A stretch of 64,000 bases of DNA from Paracoccaceae bacterium (GCA_030148225.1 JASBTX010000033.1:1-64000), one strand, 5' to 3'. Positions 7,999-18,732 are shown, counted from the first letter of the stretch. The notes: generated from the letters alone by a model not told the origin. Program-made: numbers and translations.

Positions 7999-9342
7999 AT
8001 GTCTGAAAACTGGCTGGGCGCCACGGCGGCGGATCTGGGACGGTCCATTGCCGATGGTTCCATCGATCCCGTCACCCTGACCGACCTCTATCTTGATGCG
8101 ATAGAAGCGCATCCCCGTTCGGCTGAGATCTATTCCTGCGTCACACCCGACAGGGCGCGGGCAGGGGCGCGCGCGGCATCGGATCGTGCACGGCTCGGGT
8201 TACGCATCGGACCGCTCGACGGGGTGCCGATCTCGTGGAAGGACCTCTTTGACAGCGCCGGCACCACGACCGAAGCCGGAACCGCCCTGTTGGCAGGCCG
8301 GGTACCTGACAGCGACGCCGCGGTGCTGGCCAACGCAACAGCGGGCGGGGCTGTGTGTCTGGGCAAGACACATATGTCCGAACTGGCCTTCTCAGGCCTC
8401 GGCCTGAATCCGGTGACGGCGACGCCCCCGAACATCAACGACCCCGAAGGGGTACCGGGGGGGTCATCATCCGGTGCGGCGGCCAGCGTGGCGCATGGGC
8501 TGGCCGCAGTCGGGATCGGTTCCGACACCGGCGGCTCGGTACGCATCCCCTCGGCCTGGAACGATCTGGTGGGTCTCAAAACAACATCGGGCCGGGTATC
8601 ACTTGGAGGTGTTGTCCCGCTATGCACCAGTTTCGATACGGTCGGCCCGCTTTGCCGGTCGGTCGAGGATGCGGCGCTGACGCTTGCCCTTCTCGAAGGG
8701 CGGCCCGCTGTCGATCTGAGAAATGCCGGTATTTCGGGTGCCAGATTTGCAGTGCTTGAAACCGTCGCGCTGGACGATGTCCGTGACGCCCCGCAGCAAG
8801 GTTTTGATCAGGCCCTGCAGGCGCTGACGCGGGCGGGTGCAACGATCGAGCGGATTGCCCGCCCCGAGGTTGCCGCGGCCATGGATCTGACAGCAACACT
8901 CTATCCCACCGAGGCCTATGCCACATGGCGCGACGAGATCGAAGCCGCGCCCGAAAAGATGTATGTCGAGATTCTGAACCGTTTTCGCGGCGGGGCAAAT
9001 GTATCGGGGCCAGACTATGTTGCCGCATGGCAAAAACTGCGCGTCTTGCGCCGGACATATCTGGAAGCAACCGCCGGTTTTGATGCGGTTCTGGTGCCCA
9101 CATCACCCATCCTGCCACCCGACAGGGCGCGGCTCCTCTCGGATCAGGACTATTACGTCACCGAGAATCTGCTGGCACTGCGCAATACCCGCATCGGCAA
9201 TCTGATGGACCTGTCGGTTCTGACCCTCCCCACCGGTATCGCCTCGACCGGTATCAGCCTGATGTGTCGGCCTTATGCCGAGGAAAGGCTATTGAGGCTG
9301 GGTCATGGGGCCGAACTGGCCTTGGCCAAAAAGCCACAATAG
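7999..9342 (+). CDS. Amidase-signature family hydrolase
   Basis: A 447-residue amidase (GatA/fatty-acid-amide-hydrolase superfamily). The Ser-cisSer-Lys triad is visible: K81 in SWKDLFD, S156 in PGGSSSGAAAS and S180 in DTGGSVRIPS. The open frame extends far upstream, but ATG 7999, preceded by AAGGA and beginning MSENWLGATAADLGRSI, gives the family's usual N-terminus. The substrate is unknown: it could be a carboxylic amide or a detoxification function. It is not GatA of the tRNA amidotransferase, because no gatB/C is nearby and the length is shorter than is typical. Confidence 0.9.
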   Translation: MSENWLGATAADLGRSIADGSIDPVTLTDLYLDAIEAHPRSAEIYSCVTPDRARAGARAASDRARLGLRIGPLDGVPISWKDLFDSAGTTTEAGTALLAGRVPDSDAAVLANATAGGAVCLGKTHMSELAFSGLGLNPVTATPPNINDPEGVPGGSSSGAAASVAHGLAAVGIGSDTGGSVRIPSAWNDLVGLKTTSGRVSLGGVVPLCTSFDTVGPLCRSVEDAALTLALLEGRPAVDLRNAGISGARFAVLETVALDDVRDAPQQGFDQALQALTRAGATIERIARPEVAAAMDLTATLYPTEAYATWRDEIEAAPEKMYVEILNRFRGGANVSGPDYVAAWQKLRVLRRTYLEATAGFDAVLVPTSPILPPDRARLLSDQDYYVTENLLALRNTRIGNLMDLSVLTLPTGIASTGISLMCRPYAEERLLRLGHGAELALAKKPQ

Positions 9343-9444
9343 ACCTCAACCCCCGAATTTCAGCCGGAAAATCTGGACGCTGGCCAAGGTTCTGCGTAGT
9401 CTGTGGATAAATCAGGGCGCAATGATCCTGAAACTGAGGCAGCA

Positions 9445-10626
9445 ATGGACGTCCCCCAAAGGTTTTCCAACCTTCCGGAATATGCGTTTCCGCGTTTGCG
9501 GAGGCTGCTTGATTCGCATTCGCCCGGCGGTGAAGTCATCCACATGACCATCGGCGAACCCCGCCATGCCTTTCCAAGCTGGATCACCGATGTCATCGCC
9601 CAAGAGGTCGCCGGTTTCGGCAAATATCCAGCCAATGACGGTACTGCCGCGATGTTATCGGCGATCGCGGGCTGGATCGCGGGGCGTTACGGGATTTCGA
9701 TTGATCCGGAAACCCGCATCATCGCCCTGAATGGCACGCGCGAAGGGCTGTTCAACGCCTGTCTTGCACTCTGCCCCGAGGAAAAGGGCGGTCAGGTCCC
9801 GACAGTTCTGATCCCGAACCCGTTTTATCAGGTTTACGCCGTTGGCGCGCTTGCCGCCGCCGCACAGCCCCGGTTTGTTCCGGCAACCGCCGAAACCGGG
9901 TTTCTGCCCGACTACGCATCGCTGCCGGCTGATGTGCTGAACCAGACCAGCATCGCCTATATCTGTTCACCTTCCAACCCTCAGGGTGCGGTCGCGGGAC
10001 GCGAATACTGGACACGGCTGATCGAACTGGCCGAGACATATGATTTCCGGATTTTCGCCGATGAGTGCTATGCCGAGGTTTATCGCGGCGATCCCCCACC
10101 CGGAGCCGCCCAGGTCGCGGCAGAAATCGGCGCGGATCCCGAGCGCGTGCTGATCTTTCATTCCCTGTCCAAGCGCTCAAACCTGCCCGGGCTCAGATCG
10201 GGGTTTGCTGCCGGTGGGCCCGAAACGATAGGTGAACTCAGAAAATTGCGTGCCTATGCCGGTGCTCCGCTGCCGCCGCCGTTGCAAAGCGCAGCCGCGG
10301 CTGTGTGGGCCGACGAAACCCACGTCTCAGAGAGCCGCGCGCTCTATCAGGAGAAATACGAGATCGCCGACAGTATTTTCGCCGACACCAAAGGGTATGT
10401 CGGCCCCGAGGCAGGATTTTTCCTGTGGTTGCCGGTTGATGATGGCGAAGCCGCAGCGCTGAAACTCTGGCGGGAAACCGGTGTGCGCACATTGCCGGGT
10501 GCGTATCTGTCGCGCGATGTGGACGGGGACAATCCCGGGGCCGGTTATCTGAGGGTGGCCATGGTCGCCGAAAAAGAAGAAATGTCGCGCGGCCTGACAC
10601 GCCTGCGCGACTGTTTGTACGGGTAG
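9445..10626 (+). CDS. PLP-dependent class I/II aminotransferase (DapC-like)
   Basis: A fold-type I aminotransferase of about 393 residues from ATG 9445; the alternative GTG at 9403 lacks a ribosome site. The internal-aldimine lysine is in [16 protein letters not shown], with upstream [16 protein letters not shown] and the Asp/Tyr of [10 protein letters not shown] binding PLP. In proteobacteria this subfamily, located just before ftsK as here, is often annotated as N-succinyldiaminopimelate aminotransferase (lysine/peptidoglycan precursor synthesis). That activity is inference; other amino-acid specificities are possible. Confidence 0.88.
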   Translation: MDVPQRFSNLPEYAFPRLRRLLDSHSPGGEVIHMTIGEPRHAFPSWITDVIAQEVAGFGKYPANDGTAAMLSAIAGWIAGRYGISIDPETRIIALNGTREGLFNACLALCPEEKGGQVPTVLIPNPFYQVYAVGALAAAAQPRFVPATAETGFLPDYASLPADVLNQTSIAYICSPSNPQGAVAGREYWTRLIELAETYDFRIFADECYAEVYRGDPPPGAAQVAAEIGADPERVLIFHSLSKRSNLPGLRSGFAAGGPETIGELRKLRAYAGAPLPPPLQSAAAAVWADETHVSESRALYQEKYEIADSIFADTKGYVGPEAGFFLWLPVDDGEAAALKLWRETGVRTLPGAYLSRDVDGDNPGAGYLRVAMVAEKEEMSRGLTRLRDCLYG

Positions 10627-10636
10627 AGGAAGTCAG

Positions 10637-13474
10637 ATGGCATCGTATCACGCACGACCCCGCGATCCGCTTTTGGACAGCTCGATGCAGGCCGCAATCG
10701 AACGGCGCGGCAAGGAACTGGTCGGTATTGCGCTGATCGGGATCGGCATCTTTGTGTCGCTCATGCTGGCCAGCTATGTCCCCGAGGACCCCAGCTGGAT
10801 GTCGGCAACCGACGCCCCGGCGCAAAACATCTTTGGCCGGCTTGGGGCATCGCTTGCCTCGCCGCTTTTTATCATCGTGGGCGCGGGTTCGTGGGCGGTT
10901 GCGATCATCTTTCTGGTCTGGGGGCTGCGTTTCATCATCCACCGGGGCGAAGAGCGTATATTCAGCCGCATCATCTTTGCGCCGATCGTGATTGCGCTGG
11001 CCTCTGTCTATGCATCCACCCATGTCCCGGGCGAGGCGTGGACCCACAGCTTTGGTCTGGGTGGCCTGTTTGGTGACACGGTTCTTGGCGCTCTCTTGAA
11101 CATCGCTCCGGGTGGCGTGGCGACGGGCCTCAGGTTCCTCGCGCTGATATTCGCGGTGGCACTTCTTCTGATGGGCATGTTCATCCTTGGGTTCGACCGC
11201 GAGGAAATCGGCCTTTTGGGCCAGTTCATGCTGTTTGGCGTGGTGATGATCTATATCGGGGTGCTGAAATTGCTGGGCTCGGCCGGTGGCAATGCCTATC
11301 GCGCCGTCAGTGCCGCCGCCGCGCGCAGGTCCGAGACGGCAGAAACGGGTTTTGACCCGGTCGATCCATCCTATCCGGCGGCACCTGCGGAACCTTATCC
11401 CGCTTATGACGAAGGTCCCGTGACAGAAGAGTATCACGATCAGCCCGATCTGGACCCAAGGCCGGGATTGTTTTCCCGGATTCCGACGCTGGTCAGGCGG
11501 GCCGATCCGCAACCGGAACTGGTTCAGCCACATTTGCTGGGCACCGAAACGGTCGAGGCGCCTGCCGAGGACCGGATCAAGGCCAAGATCGCAAATGCCG
11601 TCAGGAACCGGTCGCACCGCACCGGCGTCGGCCAGCGCGAAGAGCCGCCCCTGATGTCCGAGCGCAAGCCCGTGACCGGCCCAAAGCCGCTGATCGCAAC
11701 GCGGGGATTTCAGCACGAGGCACAGGTCACCGATGACCATGCCGAGCCAAGCGAAAACATGTTTCTGGACGCCGATGACGGCACATCCGAGGCCCCGCCC
11801 GCCGATCAGCTGAGGTCAATTCTGCGCCGGACCGTTCAGCAGGAACCGGCCAGTAAGCAGCCCCGCAAAGTGGTTCAGCAGCCGCTGCGGCGCCCCGCCC
11901 GACCCAGCCGACGTGCCCAGGCCGAGGCGCAGCCCAGACTGCAATTCGAGGACAAGCGCCCAAGCTATGAGCATCCGCCACTTTCCTTGCTGACAAGCCC
12001 CGGCACCGTCGAGCGTCAGCCATTGTCGAACGAGGCGCTCGAGGAAAATGCCCGCATGCTGGAAAACGTTCTCGACGATTATGGCGTCAAGGGCGAGATC
12101 GTCAGCGTGCGCCCCGGCCCCGTTGTCACCATGTACGAACTGGAACCCGCGCCCGGCCTCAAGGCGTCGCGCGTGATCGGGCTTGCCGATGATATCGCAC
12201 GCTCTATGTCCGCGCTGTCGGCACGTGTTTCCACCGTACCCGGCCGTTCGGTCATCGGGATCGAACTGCCCAACAACTTTCGCGAAAAGGTGGTGCTGCG
12301 CGAGATCCTGTCGCACAGCGATTTCGGCGACCGCAACTTTCGGCTGCCGCTGGCGCTGGGCAAGAATATCGGCGGCGATCCGGTTGTGGCCAACCTTGCC
12401 AAGATGCCGCATCTCCTGATTGCCGGGACCACGGGCTCGGGCAAATCGGTTGCGATCAACACCATGATCCTGAGCCTTCTTTACAAGCTCAGCCCCGAGG
12501 AATGCCGCCTGATCATGATCGATCCCAAGATGCTGGAGCTTAGCGTCTATGACGGTATCCCGCACCTGCTGTCGCCCGTCGTGACCGACCCGAAAAAGGC
12601 GGTTGTGGCACTAAAATGGGTCGTGGGTGAGATGGAAGACCGCTATCGCAAGATGTCCAAGATGGGCGTGCGCAATATCGAAGGCTATAACGGCCGGGTG
12701 AACGAGGCCCTGTCGAAAGGCGAGATGTTCAGCCGGACGGTACAGACGGGTTTTGACGATGAAACCGGCGAACCCGTATTCGAGACCGAGGAATCCAAGC
12801 CCGAGGCATTTCCCTATATCGTCGTGATCGTCGACGAAATGGCCGACCTGATGATGGTTGCGGGCAAGGAGATCGAGGCCTGCATCCAGCGTTTGGCCCA
12901 GATGGCCCGCGCCAGCGGTATCCACCTGATCATGGCCACGCAGCGCCCGTCGGTTGACGTGATCACCGGCACGATCAAGGCCAACTTTCCAACCCGGATC
13001 AGCTTTCAGGTGACATCCAAGATCGACAGCCGCACCATCCTTGGTGAACAGGGTGCCGAGCAATTGCTGGGCATGGGTGACATGCTTTATATGGCCGGTG
13101 GTGGCAAGGTCACGCGCGTTCACGGGCCCTTCTGCTCGGACGAAGAAGTGGAAGAGATCGTTAACTACCTCAAGGCTTATGGCCCGCCGGAATATGTCTC
13201 GGGTGTTCTGGACGGACCGGACGAAGACCGCGAGAGCGACATCGATCAGGTGCTTGGGCTGGGCGGCAATACGGACGGAGAAGACGCGCTTTATGATCAG
13301 GCGCTGGCCATTGTCGCGCGGGATCGCAAATGTTCGACCAGCTATATCCAGCGCAAGCTGGCCATCGGCTATAACAAGGCCGCGCGCCTTGTCGAACAGA
13401 TGGAAGAGCAGGGCGTCGTCAGCCCCGCCAACCACGTTGGCAAGCGCGAAATTCTGCTGCCCGAGGCACAATAG
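10637..13474 (+). CDS. ftsK: DNA translocase FtsK
   Basis: A septal DNA pump of 945 residues that segregates chromosome termini and activates XerCD at dif. The N-terminal quarter has four to five membrane segments ([39 protein letters not shown] and others, to residue about 210), then a Pro/Ala/Glu-rich linker, the alpha domain ([27 protein letters not shown]), the beta ATPase with Walker [10 protein letters not shown] near residue 600 and Walker [13 protein letters not shown] near 735, and the gamma winged helix ([25 protein letters not shown]) that reads KOPS. The start is 10 bp after the aminotransferase stop, with a GAGGAAGTCAG ribosome site. Confidence 0.98.
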   Translation: MASYHARPRDPLLDSSMQAAIERRGKELVGIALIGIGIFVSLMLASYVPEDPSWMSATDAPAQNIFGRLGASLASPLFIIVGAGSWAVAIIFLVWGLRFIIHRGEERIFSRIIFAPIVIALASVYASTHVPGEAWTHSFGLGGLFGDTVLGALLNIAPGGVATGLRFLALIFAVALLLMGMFILGFDREEIGLLGQFMLFGVVMIYIGVLKLLGSAGGNAYRAVSAAAARRSETAETGFDPVDPSYPAAPAEPYPAYDEGPVTEEYHDQPDLDPRPGLFSRIPTLVRRADPQPELVQPHLLGTETVEAPAEDRIKAKIANAVRNRSHRTGVGQREEPPLMSERKPVTGPKPLIATRGFQHEAQVTDDHAEPSENMFLDADDGTSEAPPADQLRSILRRTVQQEPASKQPRKVVQQPLRRPARPSRRAQAEAQPRLQFEDKRPSYEHPPLSLLTSPGTVERQPLSNEALEENARMLENVLDDYGVKGEIVSVRPGPVVTMYELEPAPGLKASRVIGLADDIARSMSALSARVSTVPGRSVIGIELPNNFREKVVLREILSHSDFGDRNFRLPLALGKNIGGDPVVANLAKMPHLLIAGTTGSGKSVAINTMILSLLYKLSPEECRLIMIDPKMLELSVYDGIPHLLSPVVTDPKKAVVALKWVVGEMEDRYRKMSKMGVRNIEGYNGRVNEALSKGEMFSRTVQTGFDDETGEPVFETEESKPEAFPYIVVIVDEMADLMMVAGKEIEACIQRLAQMARASGIHLIMATQRPSVDVITGTIKANFPTRISFQVTSKIDSRTILGEQGAEQLLGMGDMLYMAGGGKVTRVHGPFCSDEEVEEIVNYLKAYGPPEYVSGVLDGPDEDRESDIDQVLGLGGNTDGEDALYDQALAIVARDRKCSTSYIQRKLAIGYNKAARLVEQMEEQGVVSPANHVGKREILLPEAQ

Positions 13475-13540
13475 GTAACTTTCTGCTGATCCCGGTGCGC
13501 ACCGCGTGTAAATGCGCCCAAGGCAGGTTAGATTGACACC

Positions 13541-14149
13541 ATGAAACTCTTGCGTTCCCTAATTCTGGCGCTGCCCCTAGCGCTGAGCGCCGTCACTGCA
13601 CGGGCCGAGATCGTGCCGCTGACGGAAATCAATGACTATCTGAATACCATCGTGACGGCGCAGGGTGATTTCACCCAGATCAATGCCGATGGCACGATTT
13701 CAACCGGGCGGCTTTACCTGCGCCGGCCCGGGCGCATTCGTTTCGAGTATGATCCGCCCGATAATGGCCTTGTGATGGCCGGCGGTGGCAAGGTCGCGGT
13801 TTTCGACCCCAAGTCGAATACCCCGCCCGAACAGTTCCCACTGAAACGCACGCCGCTCAGCATCATCCTCGCCAGCAAGGTTGACCTGACCACCGCCAAC
13901 ATGGTGGTCGGCCACCGCGAGGACGGACCTGCCACGGTGATCGACGCACAGGACCCGGAAAATCCCGAGATCGGTTCCATTTCATTGATGTTCACGGGCG
14001 CGCCGGTAGAACTGCGCCAATGGATCATTCGTGACGATGTTGGCAACGAGACGACGGTAATTCTGGGCGAGCTTGAACAGGATGTACGCCTTGGACCCGC
14101 GCTGTTCAGCATCGTTCAGGAAACCAAGGCAAGGCTGGGAGACAACTAG
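13541..14149 (+). CDS. lolA: Outer-membrane lipoprotein carrier protein LolA
   Basis: A 202-residue periplasmic chaperone that carries lipoproteins from LolCDE to the outer membrane. The signal peptide is MKLLRSLILALPLALSAVTARA. The mature part has the LolA pattern LNTIVTAQGDFTQINADGTISTGRLYLRRPGRIRFEYDPP and the beta-barrel strands that follow. It lies directly downstream of ftsK, the usual place in alpha- and gammaproteobacteria. A 66-bp gap allows its own promoter or processing site. Confidence 0.94.
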   Translation: MKLLRSLILALPLALSAVTARAEIVPLTEINDYLNTIVTAQGDFTQINADGTISTGRLYLRRPGRIRFEYDPPDNGLVMAGGGKVAVFDPKSNTPPEQFPLKRTPLSIILASKVDLTTANMVVGHREDGPATVIDAQDPENPEIGSISLMFTGAPVELRQWIIRDDVGNETTVILGELEQDVRLGPALFSIVQETKARLGDN

Positions 14150-14163
14150 GGCAGCTGCCTGCG

Positions 14164-14745
14164 TCAGGCCTTGCCGCAGGCGACAAGCTGTTCCTGATAC
14201 ATCGTGTTCCTGCTCTCGATTTCGCCCGCGATACGTATCAGCCACGGTTTGCGCCGATAGGTGCGGCGCGAATATCCGCCGCGCCCTTCGTGATAGGCCA
14301 GATACTGGTTACGCGCATCGGTTTTGGCGATACCCAGTCGCTGGTTTGACTGATCCATATACCAGCCCATGAAATCCGTCGCATCGCCGATACGATTGCG
14401 GCGCGCACCGCGTTTTCCCGTCGCGCGTTTGTAGTCAGCCCACGTGGCATCCAGCGCCTGCGAATAGCCATAGGCGCTCGATACCCGTCCCATGGGTATG
14501 ACACCCATCGCGAATCTGTAGGGTGTGCGGGCGTTGGATTTGAACTTGCTCTCCTGATACATCACCGCCATCTGCACAGAGATCGGGATGCCCCAGTTCC
14601 GCTCGGCCTTTTTGAACGCTTTCAGGAATGACGGGTTTTCCTGCACAATCGCGCAGGCATTGTTCAGATCGGATGCCACGCGCCCGACCGAGCCGGTGCA
14701 GGCCGCCAGAATCATGAACAGCAAAAGCAGTGCTGACTGTCTCAT
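14164..14745 (-). CDS. Lytic-transglycosylase-like lipoprotein
   Basis: A 193-residue protein beginning MRQSALLLLFMILAACTG, a type II signal peptide with lipobox LAAC, so an outer-membrane or inner-membrane lipoprotein. The mature domain is goose-lysozyme/SLT-like: WGIPISVQMAVMYQESKFKSNARTPYR contains the likely catalytic Glu, and GYSQALDATWADYKRATG plus AYHEGRGGYSR match transglycosylase motifs. ATG 14745 with GAGG before it was preferred to upstream starts that would bury the lipobox. Probably acts on peptidoglycan strands. Convergent with lolA. Confidence 0.85.
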   Translation of the reverse strand: MRQSALLLLFMILAACTGSVGRVASDLNNACAIVQENPSFLKAFKKAERNWGIPISVQMAVMYQESKFKSNARTPYRFAMGVIPMGRVSSAYGYSQALDATWADYKRATGKRGARRNRIGDATDFMGWYMDQSNQRLGIAKTDARNQYLAYHEGRGGYSRRTYRRKPWLIRIAGEIESRNTMYQEQLVACGKA

Positions 14746-14817
14746 TCGCCTCGGGTATTGTTGTTTGTTTGTTTTATTTACAACAATCTGACCCGGTTCG
14801 GCAAAATTCTCAAGCAC

Positions 14818-15699
14818 CTAGATCAGGAAACCCAGTGTCAGCGGAATTGTTCCGATTGAAATCACCGTCGATATCACCACCAGACCTGCCACAGCCTCTG
14901 CATCGGCGCCGTATTTTTCTGCGACCAGATAGGATGTCACCGCCACCGGTGTTGCCACCTGCAATACCAGAACAGCAAAAGGTACGGCATCAAGCCCGAA
15001 CCAGACCCCTGTTATCCACGCTATCGCCGTGCAGATCACAACCTTGACCAGCGACAATGCGACCGCGCGGTAAATGCCGGTGGGGGTGAGTCGCGCCACC
15101 GCGACGCCCAGTGTGATCAGCATCAGCGGGATGCCCATCTGGCCGATCAGGTCCAGCGCGTTTGTCAGCCAGATCGGTGTTTCCAGATCCCAGATCAGAA
15201 ACACGCCGCCCAGAACGGTGGCCCCAAAAAGCGGCTCTTTCAGCATCACGAGGGGTGATCCGGCACCGCTGACCGTCCAAAGCCCAAAGGTAAAGGCAAA
15301 GATGATCATCACGGCGAATACGACCACCGCATAGGCCAGCCCGGCATCGCCAAAGGCAAAAAGCGCCAGTGGCAGGCCCAGATTCCCGGTATTGCCGAAA
15401 ATCAGCGGCGCAAGATATGTCCGTATGCTCAACCCGTTCAATTTAATAACTAAAAATACCGCGACACTGACCCCTGTATACGCCACGACCGAGGCGATCA
15501 GCAGCTTGCCCAGCGCCGCCGCTTCGATTTCGGTTTGCATGAGCGCGACAAAGATCAGGCAGGGTACGGCCAGGGTCATCGACAGCCGTGTGACGAATTG
15601 TACACGGTATTCGAACCCCAATCGGACCCATGCAAAGCCTACCGCACCCAGGATGAAAACGGGGGCGACAACCTGAAAGACTGTAAGGAAAAGGTTCAC
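14818..15699 (-). CDS. AEC-family (auxin efflux carrier type) transporter
   Basis: A membrane protein of 293 residues with about ten hydrophobic segments and the AEC signature in the middle (LIFGNTGNLGLPLALFAFGDAGLAYA), a hallmark of the PIN/malate-permease superfamily. The C-terminal half repeats the fold (VLQVATPVAVTSYLVAEKYG). Bacterial members move organic acids such as malate or malonate; the substrate is not shown by context. Confidence 0.9.
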   Translation of the reverse strand: MNLFLTVFQVVAPVFILGAVGFAWVRLGFEYRVQFVTRLSMTLAVPCLIFVALMQTEIEAAALGKLLIASVVAYTGVSVAVFLVIKLNGLSIRTYLAPLIFGNTGNLGLPLALFAFGDAGLAYAVVVFAVMIIFAFTFGLWTVSGAGSPLVMLKEPLFGATVLGGVFLIWDLETPIWLTNALDLIGQMGIPLMLITLGVAVARLTPTGIYRAVALSLVKVVICTAIAWITGVWFGLDAVPFAVLVLQVATPVAVTSYLVAEKYGADAEAVAGLVVISTVISIGTIPLTLGFLI

Positions 15700-15784
15700 A
15701 GACTGTTTCTTTGATTCTGGCCCGCAATCATGGACAGGCAGGGGGCGTTTCGTTTACTAAAGCCGGGTGGGGGTTACGTAAATT

Positions 15785-16111
15785 ATGTTCAAGGCAAACG
15801 CAAAATATCATCTTGGCCAGGTTGTCCGGCACAAGAAATACCCGTTTCGCGGTGTTGTCTTTGACGTCGATCCCGAGTTTGCGAATACCGAGGAATGGTA
15901 CAGTTCCATCCCCGAAGAAAGCCGGCCGCATCGCGATCAGCCCTTCTATCACCTGCTCGCCGAAAATGATCAGAGCTATTACGTGGCCTATGTCTCGGAG
16001 CAGAACCTTGTCGAGGATGAAACCGGAGAGCCGGTATCGCATCCCGATCTTCCCGATCTTTTTGGCGAATTTTCCGACGGGATTTACCCGCTGCATTTTC
16101 AGCTGAACTGA
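15785..16111 (+). CDS. hspQ: Heat-shock protein HspQ
   Basis: A 108-residue member of the HspQ/YccV family, described as binding hemimethylated DNA and as a Lon specificity enhancer in enterobacteria. The conserved N-terminus AKYHLGQVVRHKKYPFRGVVFDVDPEF and the QPFYHLLAE, YVAYVSEQNLV motifs are clear, and the length is standard. Single gene, with the downstream gamma-glutamyltransferase convergent 8 bp away. Confidence 0.94.
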   Translation: MFKANAKYHLGQVVRHKKYPFRGVVFDVDPEFANTEEWYSSIPEESRPHRDQPFYHLLAENDQSYYVAYVSEQNLVEDETGEPVSHPDLPDLFGEFSDGIYPLHFQLN

Positions 16112-16119
16112 ACCCTGCC

Positions 16120-17700
16120 TCAGTATCCTATTGCAGCGCCGTCCTTGCGCGCGTCCGACGCGCCCAGCAGCACGCCGCGTTCATGATCGATCCGGATGGC
16201 CTGCGCGCCGCCGATCGGTCCCGGGGCGGCCACCACATCGTGGCCCATATCGGCGAGGGCCTGCAAACATTCCGGTACATATCCGGTTTCCATCCTGAGG
16301 ATACCCGCATCCGGAAAACTGCGCGGCGCATCGATGGCGGCCTGCGGGTCCATGCCGAAATCCACCATATTACTCAGAAACCTTGCATGCCCCGCCGGTT
16401 GATAGGCACCGCCCATGACGCCAAAGGACATGGTGATCCGGCCCGCCTGTTTCAGCATGCCGGGAATGATCGTGTGCATCGGACGCTTGCCGCCACCGGC
16501 TTCGTTCGGGTGGCCATCGGTCAGGGTAAAGCCCGAGCCGCGGTTGTGAAACAGGATGCCGAACTTGTCCGAGGCCAGACCGCTGCCGAAATTGTTGTAG
16601 ATCGAGCAGATGAACGAAACGCTCAACCTGTCCCGGTCAACAACCGTCAGATAGACCGTATCCTTGTGCACCGTTTCCGCGACCGCGCCCGGATCTGGCA
16701 GCGCCCGCGCCGGATCGATCAGCGCGGCCAGGCGTTGGCCCGTTTCCGGTGCCAGCATATGCCCAATGCGCGTGGTATAGTCGGGATCGGCAATGAACCG
16801 GTTTCGCGCATCATAGGCAAGCTTGGCGGCTTCGGCTTCGATATGCACTCTTTGGGGGCCAAAAGGGTCCATCCCGGCAATGTCAAAGCAGGCCAGGATA
16901 TGGTTCATCAGGATCGCCGTCGCACCCTGACCGTTCGGCGGATGCTCGATCAGTTCTACGTCCTTGTACATGCCCGAAACCGGTGTGGTGTATTCGGCCC
17001 GGGTGGCCGCGAAATCGCTGGCCCGATGCGTACCACCCATGGCCCTGAGCGAGGCGACCATGTCATCGGCGATCTCACCGGTGTAGAACGCATCCCGCCC
17101 TTCGCGTGCGATCCTTTTCAGAACCTCGGCCTGGGCCGGGGCGCGGAATATCGTGCCCACATCCGGCGCAACACCTGTCGCCAGATAGTGTTGGCGCGCT
17201 GCGCCCTTCAGCCGGTCATACGAATTCGCCCAGTCATGGGCGACACGCGGCGCGACCGGCACGCCCGCCTCGGCATAGTGAATCGCCGGGGCCAGACATG
17301 CCTCCAGACCGATCTTTCCCCAATCATTGGCCAGCATGCAGATTGCATCCACCGCGCCCGGTATCGTGACCGAATGCGCGCTGTCATCCGCGATGGTGGA
17401 ATGGCCCGAGGCGCGCAGTTCATGGGCCGACAGGCCCGCCGGGGCACGGCCCGACCCGTTCAGCGCGATGACATCTTCGCTGTCGGCGGGCGACAGCAGC
17501 ACAAAGCAATCCCCGCCCAGCCCTGTCATCTGTGGCTCGCAAATCCCCAAAAGGACAACTGCGCCGATGGCGGCATCCATTGCATTGCCACCTGATTCCA
17601 TGATCTGCACGGCCACTTTCGCCGCCAGCGGATGCGACGTTGCGCATATTCCATTTGTCGCGAATACGGGTGATCTGCCGGGTTGCTGAAAGTCGCGCAT
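16120..17700 (-). CDS. Gamma-glutamyltransferase family protein
   Basis: A 526-residue N-terminal-nucleophile hydrolase that cleaves gamma-glutamyl bonds (glutathione or related substrates) or acts as an acylase. The autoprocessing Thr is in HKDTVYLTVVDRD around residue 345-350, followed by the small-subunit motifs NNFGSG and MHTIIPGM. The N-terminus MRDFQQPGRSPVFATNGICATSHPLAA has no signal peptide, so unlike E. coli Ggt it is probably cytoplasmic; this soluble YwrD-like subgroup is poorly characterised. A large antisense frame (470 codons) is a GC-codon artefact. Confidence 0.9.
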   Translation of the reverse strand: MRDFQQPGRSPVFATNGICATSHPLAAKVAVQIMESGGNAMDAAIGAVVLLGICEPQMTGLGGDCFVLLSPADSEDVIALNGSGRAPAGLSAHELRASGHSTIADDSAHSVTIPGAVDAICMLANDWGKIGLEACLAPAIHYAEAGVPVAPRVAHDWANSYDRLKGAARQHYLATGVAPDVGTIFRAPAQAEVLKRIAREGRDAFYTGEIADDMVASLRAMGGTHRASDFAATRAEYTTPVSGMYKDVELIEHPPNGQGATAILMNHILACFDIAGMDPFGPQRVHIEAEAAKLAYDARNRFIADPDYTTRIGHMLAPETGQRLAALIDPARALPDPGAVAETVHKDTVYLTVVDRDRLSVSFICSIYNNFGSGLASDKFGILFHNRGSGFTLTDGHPNEAGGGKRPMHTIIPGMLKQAGRITMSFGVMGGAYQPAGHARFLSNMVDFGMDPQAAIDAPRSFPDAGILRMETGYVPECLQALADMGHDVVAAPGPIGGAQAIRIDHERGVLLGASDARKDGAAIGY

Positions 17701-17920
17701 GATGTGTCCTGAGTTACCGCCCCCGGAAGCTAGGCCAATATCACGCGATGTAAATTGCCTTTTTCAGCGCGGCGATCCCGCGGGCCAACATTGCCGGATG
17801 CCAAGGTGAACGATACGGCCCGGCGCTAAGAACACAATGTCATTGCTTCCTCACGCCAAAATACCGAACGATCATGGGCGCTGAGCCTGTATACGGCCTT
17901 TTCGGTGCAGCGCAGCCCAT

Positions 17921-18400
17921 TCAACGCAAGGGTTTTCGTGGGCCAAGGACAATCTGAAAACTCAGCTCGTTTCGATCCTCGCTGCGCTCATAACGCAGGT
18001 CCGACGAAATCGTCCGGATCAGGAACCAGCCAAACCCGCCTTCCGGCAGATCGTCAAATGCACAATCCCCCGGCGGCGCCCGCCCCTCTGGCGGGGTGCC
18101 GCCGGGCATTTCAATACCGAAATCACCTACGGTCACCGTCAGATTATGGCCGTCATCGACGAGCTGCATTTCGATCCGGCCCGGATGCATTGGCGGATAG
18201 GCGTGCTCGGTCACGTTGTTCAGAACTTCGGCAACGACGAGTTCGATGGAATTCAGATCATCGTCGGATATGCCCAGACGCTCCAGATCCGCGCGCAACG
18301 TCCGAAGGGTGGCGCGCACGGCTTTGGGCGTACTCTTCAGCCTGTAATCCCTGACCTCGGGCTCGGCTCTTGCAAGTTCGGCTTGGTTCATCCGCGTCAA
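17921..18400 (-). CDS. Serine-kinase anti-sigma factor (RsbW-like HATPase)
   Basis: A 159-residue HATPase_c_2 protein. The N box is SIELVVAEVLNNVTEHAYPP (residues about 47-67), G1 is VGDFGIEMP and G2 is GGFGWFLIRTISSDLRYER. It starts inside the stop of the STAS gene (ATGA overlap), forming an RsbV/RsbW-type partner-switch pair: the kinase would phosphorylate the STAS antagonist and sequester a sigma factor or other effector. Neither a sigma factor nor a PP2C phosphatase is next to it, so the output is not evident here. Confidence 0.87.
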   Translation of the reverse strand: MTRMNQAELARAEPEVRDYRLKSTPKAVRATLRTLRADLERLGISDDDLNSIELVVAEVLNNVTEHAYPPMHPGRIEMQLVDDGHNLTVTVGDFGIEMPGGTPPEGRAPPGDCAFDDLPEGGFGWFLIRTISSDLRYERSEDRNELSFQIVLGPRKPLR

Positions 18401-18732
18401 ACCATTTCGGCAAAGGCGGTGTCGACGCTTTCGTGGATGGTGAACACGCTGTCCATCCGTGTCAGCCTGAACACCTTGTCCACCGCCGGTCTTAGCCCCG
18501 CAAGCTCCAGCCGCCGGTCCTGACCCAGCAGTTTCATCAGCGCGACAACCGCACCCAGCCCCGAACTGTCCAGAAACTCAACATTCTGCAGATCCAGCAG
18601 AACCCGCCCGTCGCCCGGGCCTACCTGATCGCGCACCGCATCCTTGAATGCGGTGGCAACTGACGCGTCGATGCGCGCATCCCCGACGACGACCACACAG
18701 GCATTGCCCCGTTGCGCAGACCGGATTTCCAT
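18397..18732 (-). CDS. STAS-domain anti-sigma-factor antagonist (RsbV-like)
   Basis: A 111-residue STAS protein. The phosphoacceptor loop is VLLDLQNVEFLDSSGLGAVVALMK, with the canonical D-S-S-G. ATG 18732 has GAGGAG 6 bases upstream; the longer frame to 18804 has no ribosome site. Together with the overlapping HATPase gene it makes a two-gene partner-switch module. In Rhodobacteraceae similar pairs have been linked to stress and biofilm control, but no target can be assigned from this window. Confidence 0.88.
   Translation of the reverse strand: MEIRSAQRGNACVVVVGDARIDASVATAFKDAVRDQVGPGDGRVLLDLQNVEFLDSSGLGAVVALMKLLGQDRRLELAGLRPAVDKVFRLTRMDSVFTIHESVDTAFAEMV

Noticed and set aside
10238..11740. 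500-codon minus-strand frame
   Set aside because: Antisense of the aminotransferase and ftsK; a GC third-position artefact.
16183..17595. 470-codon plus-strand frame
   Set aside because: Antisense to the gamma-glutamyltransferase gene, no recognisable motifs.
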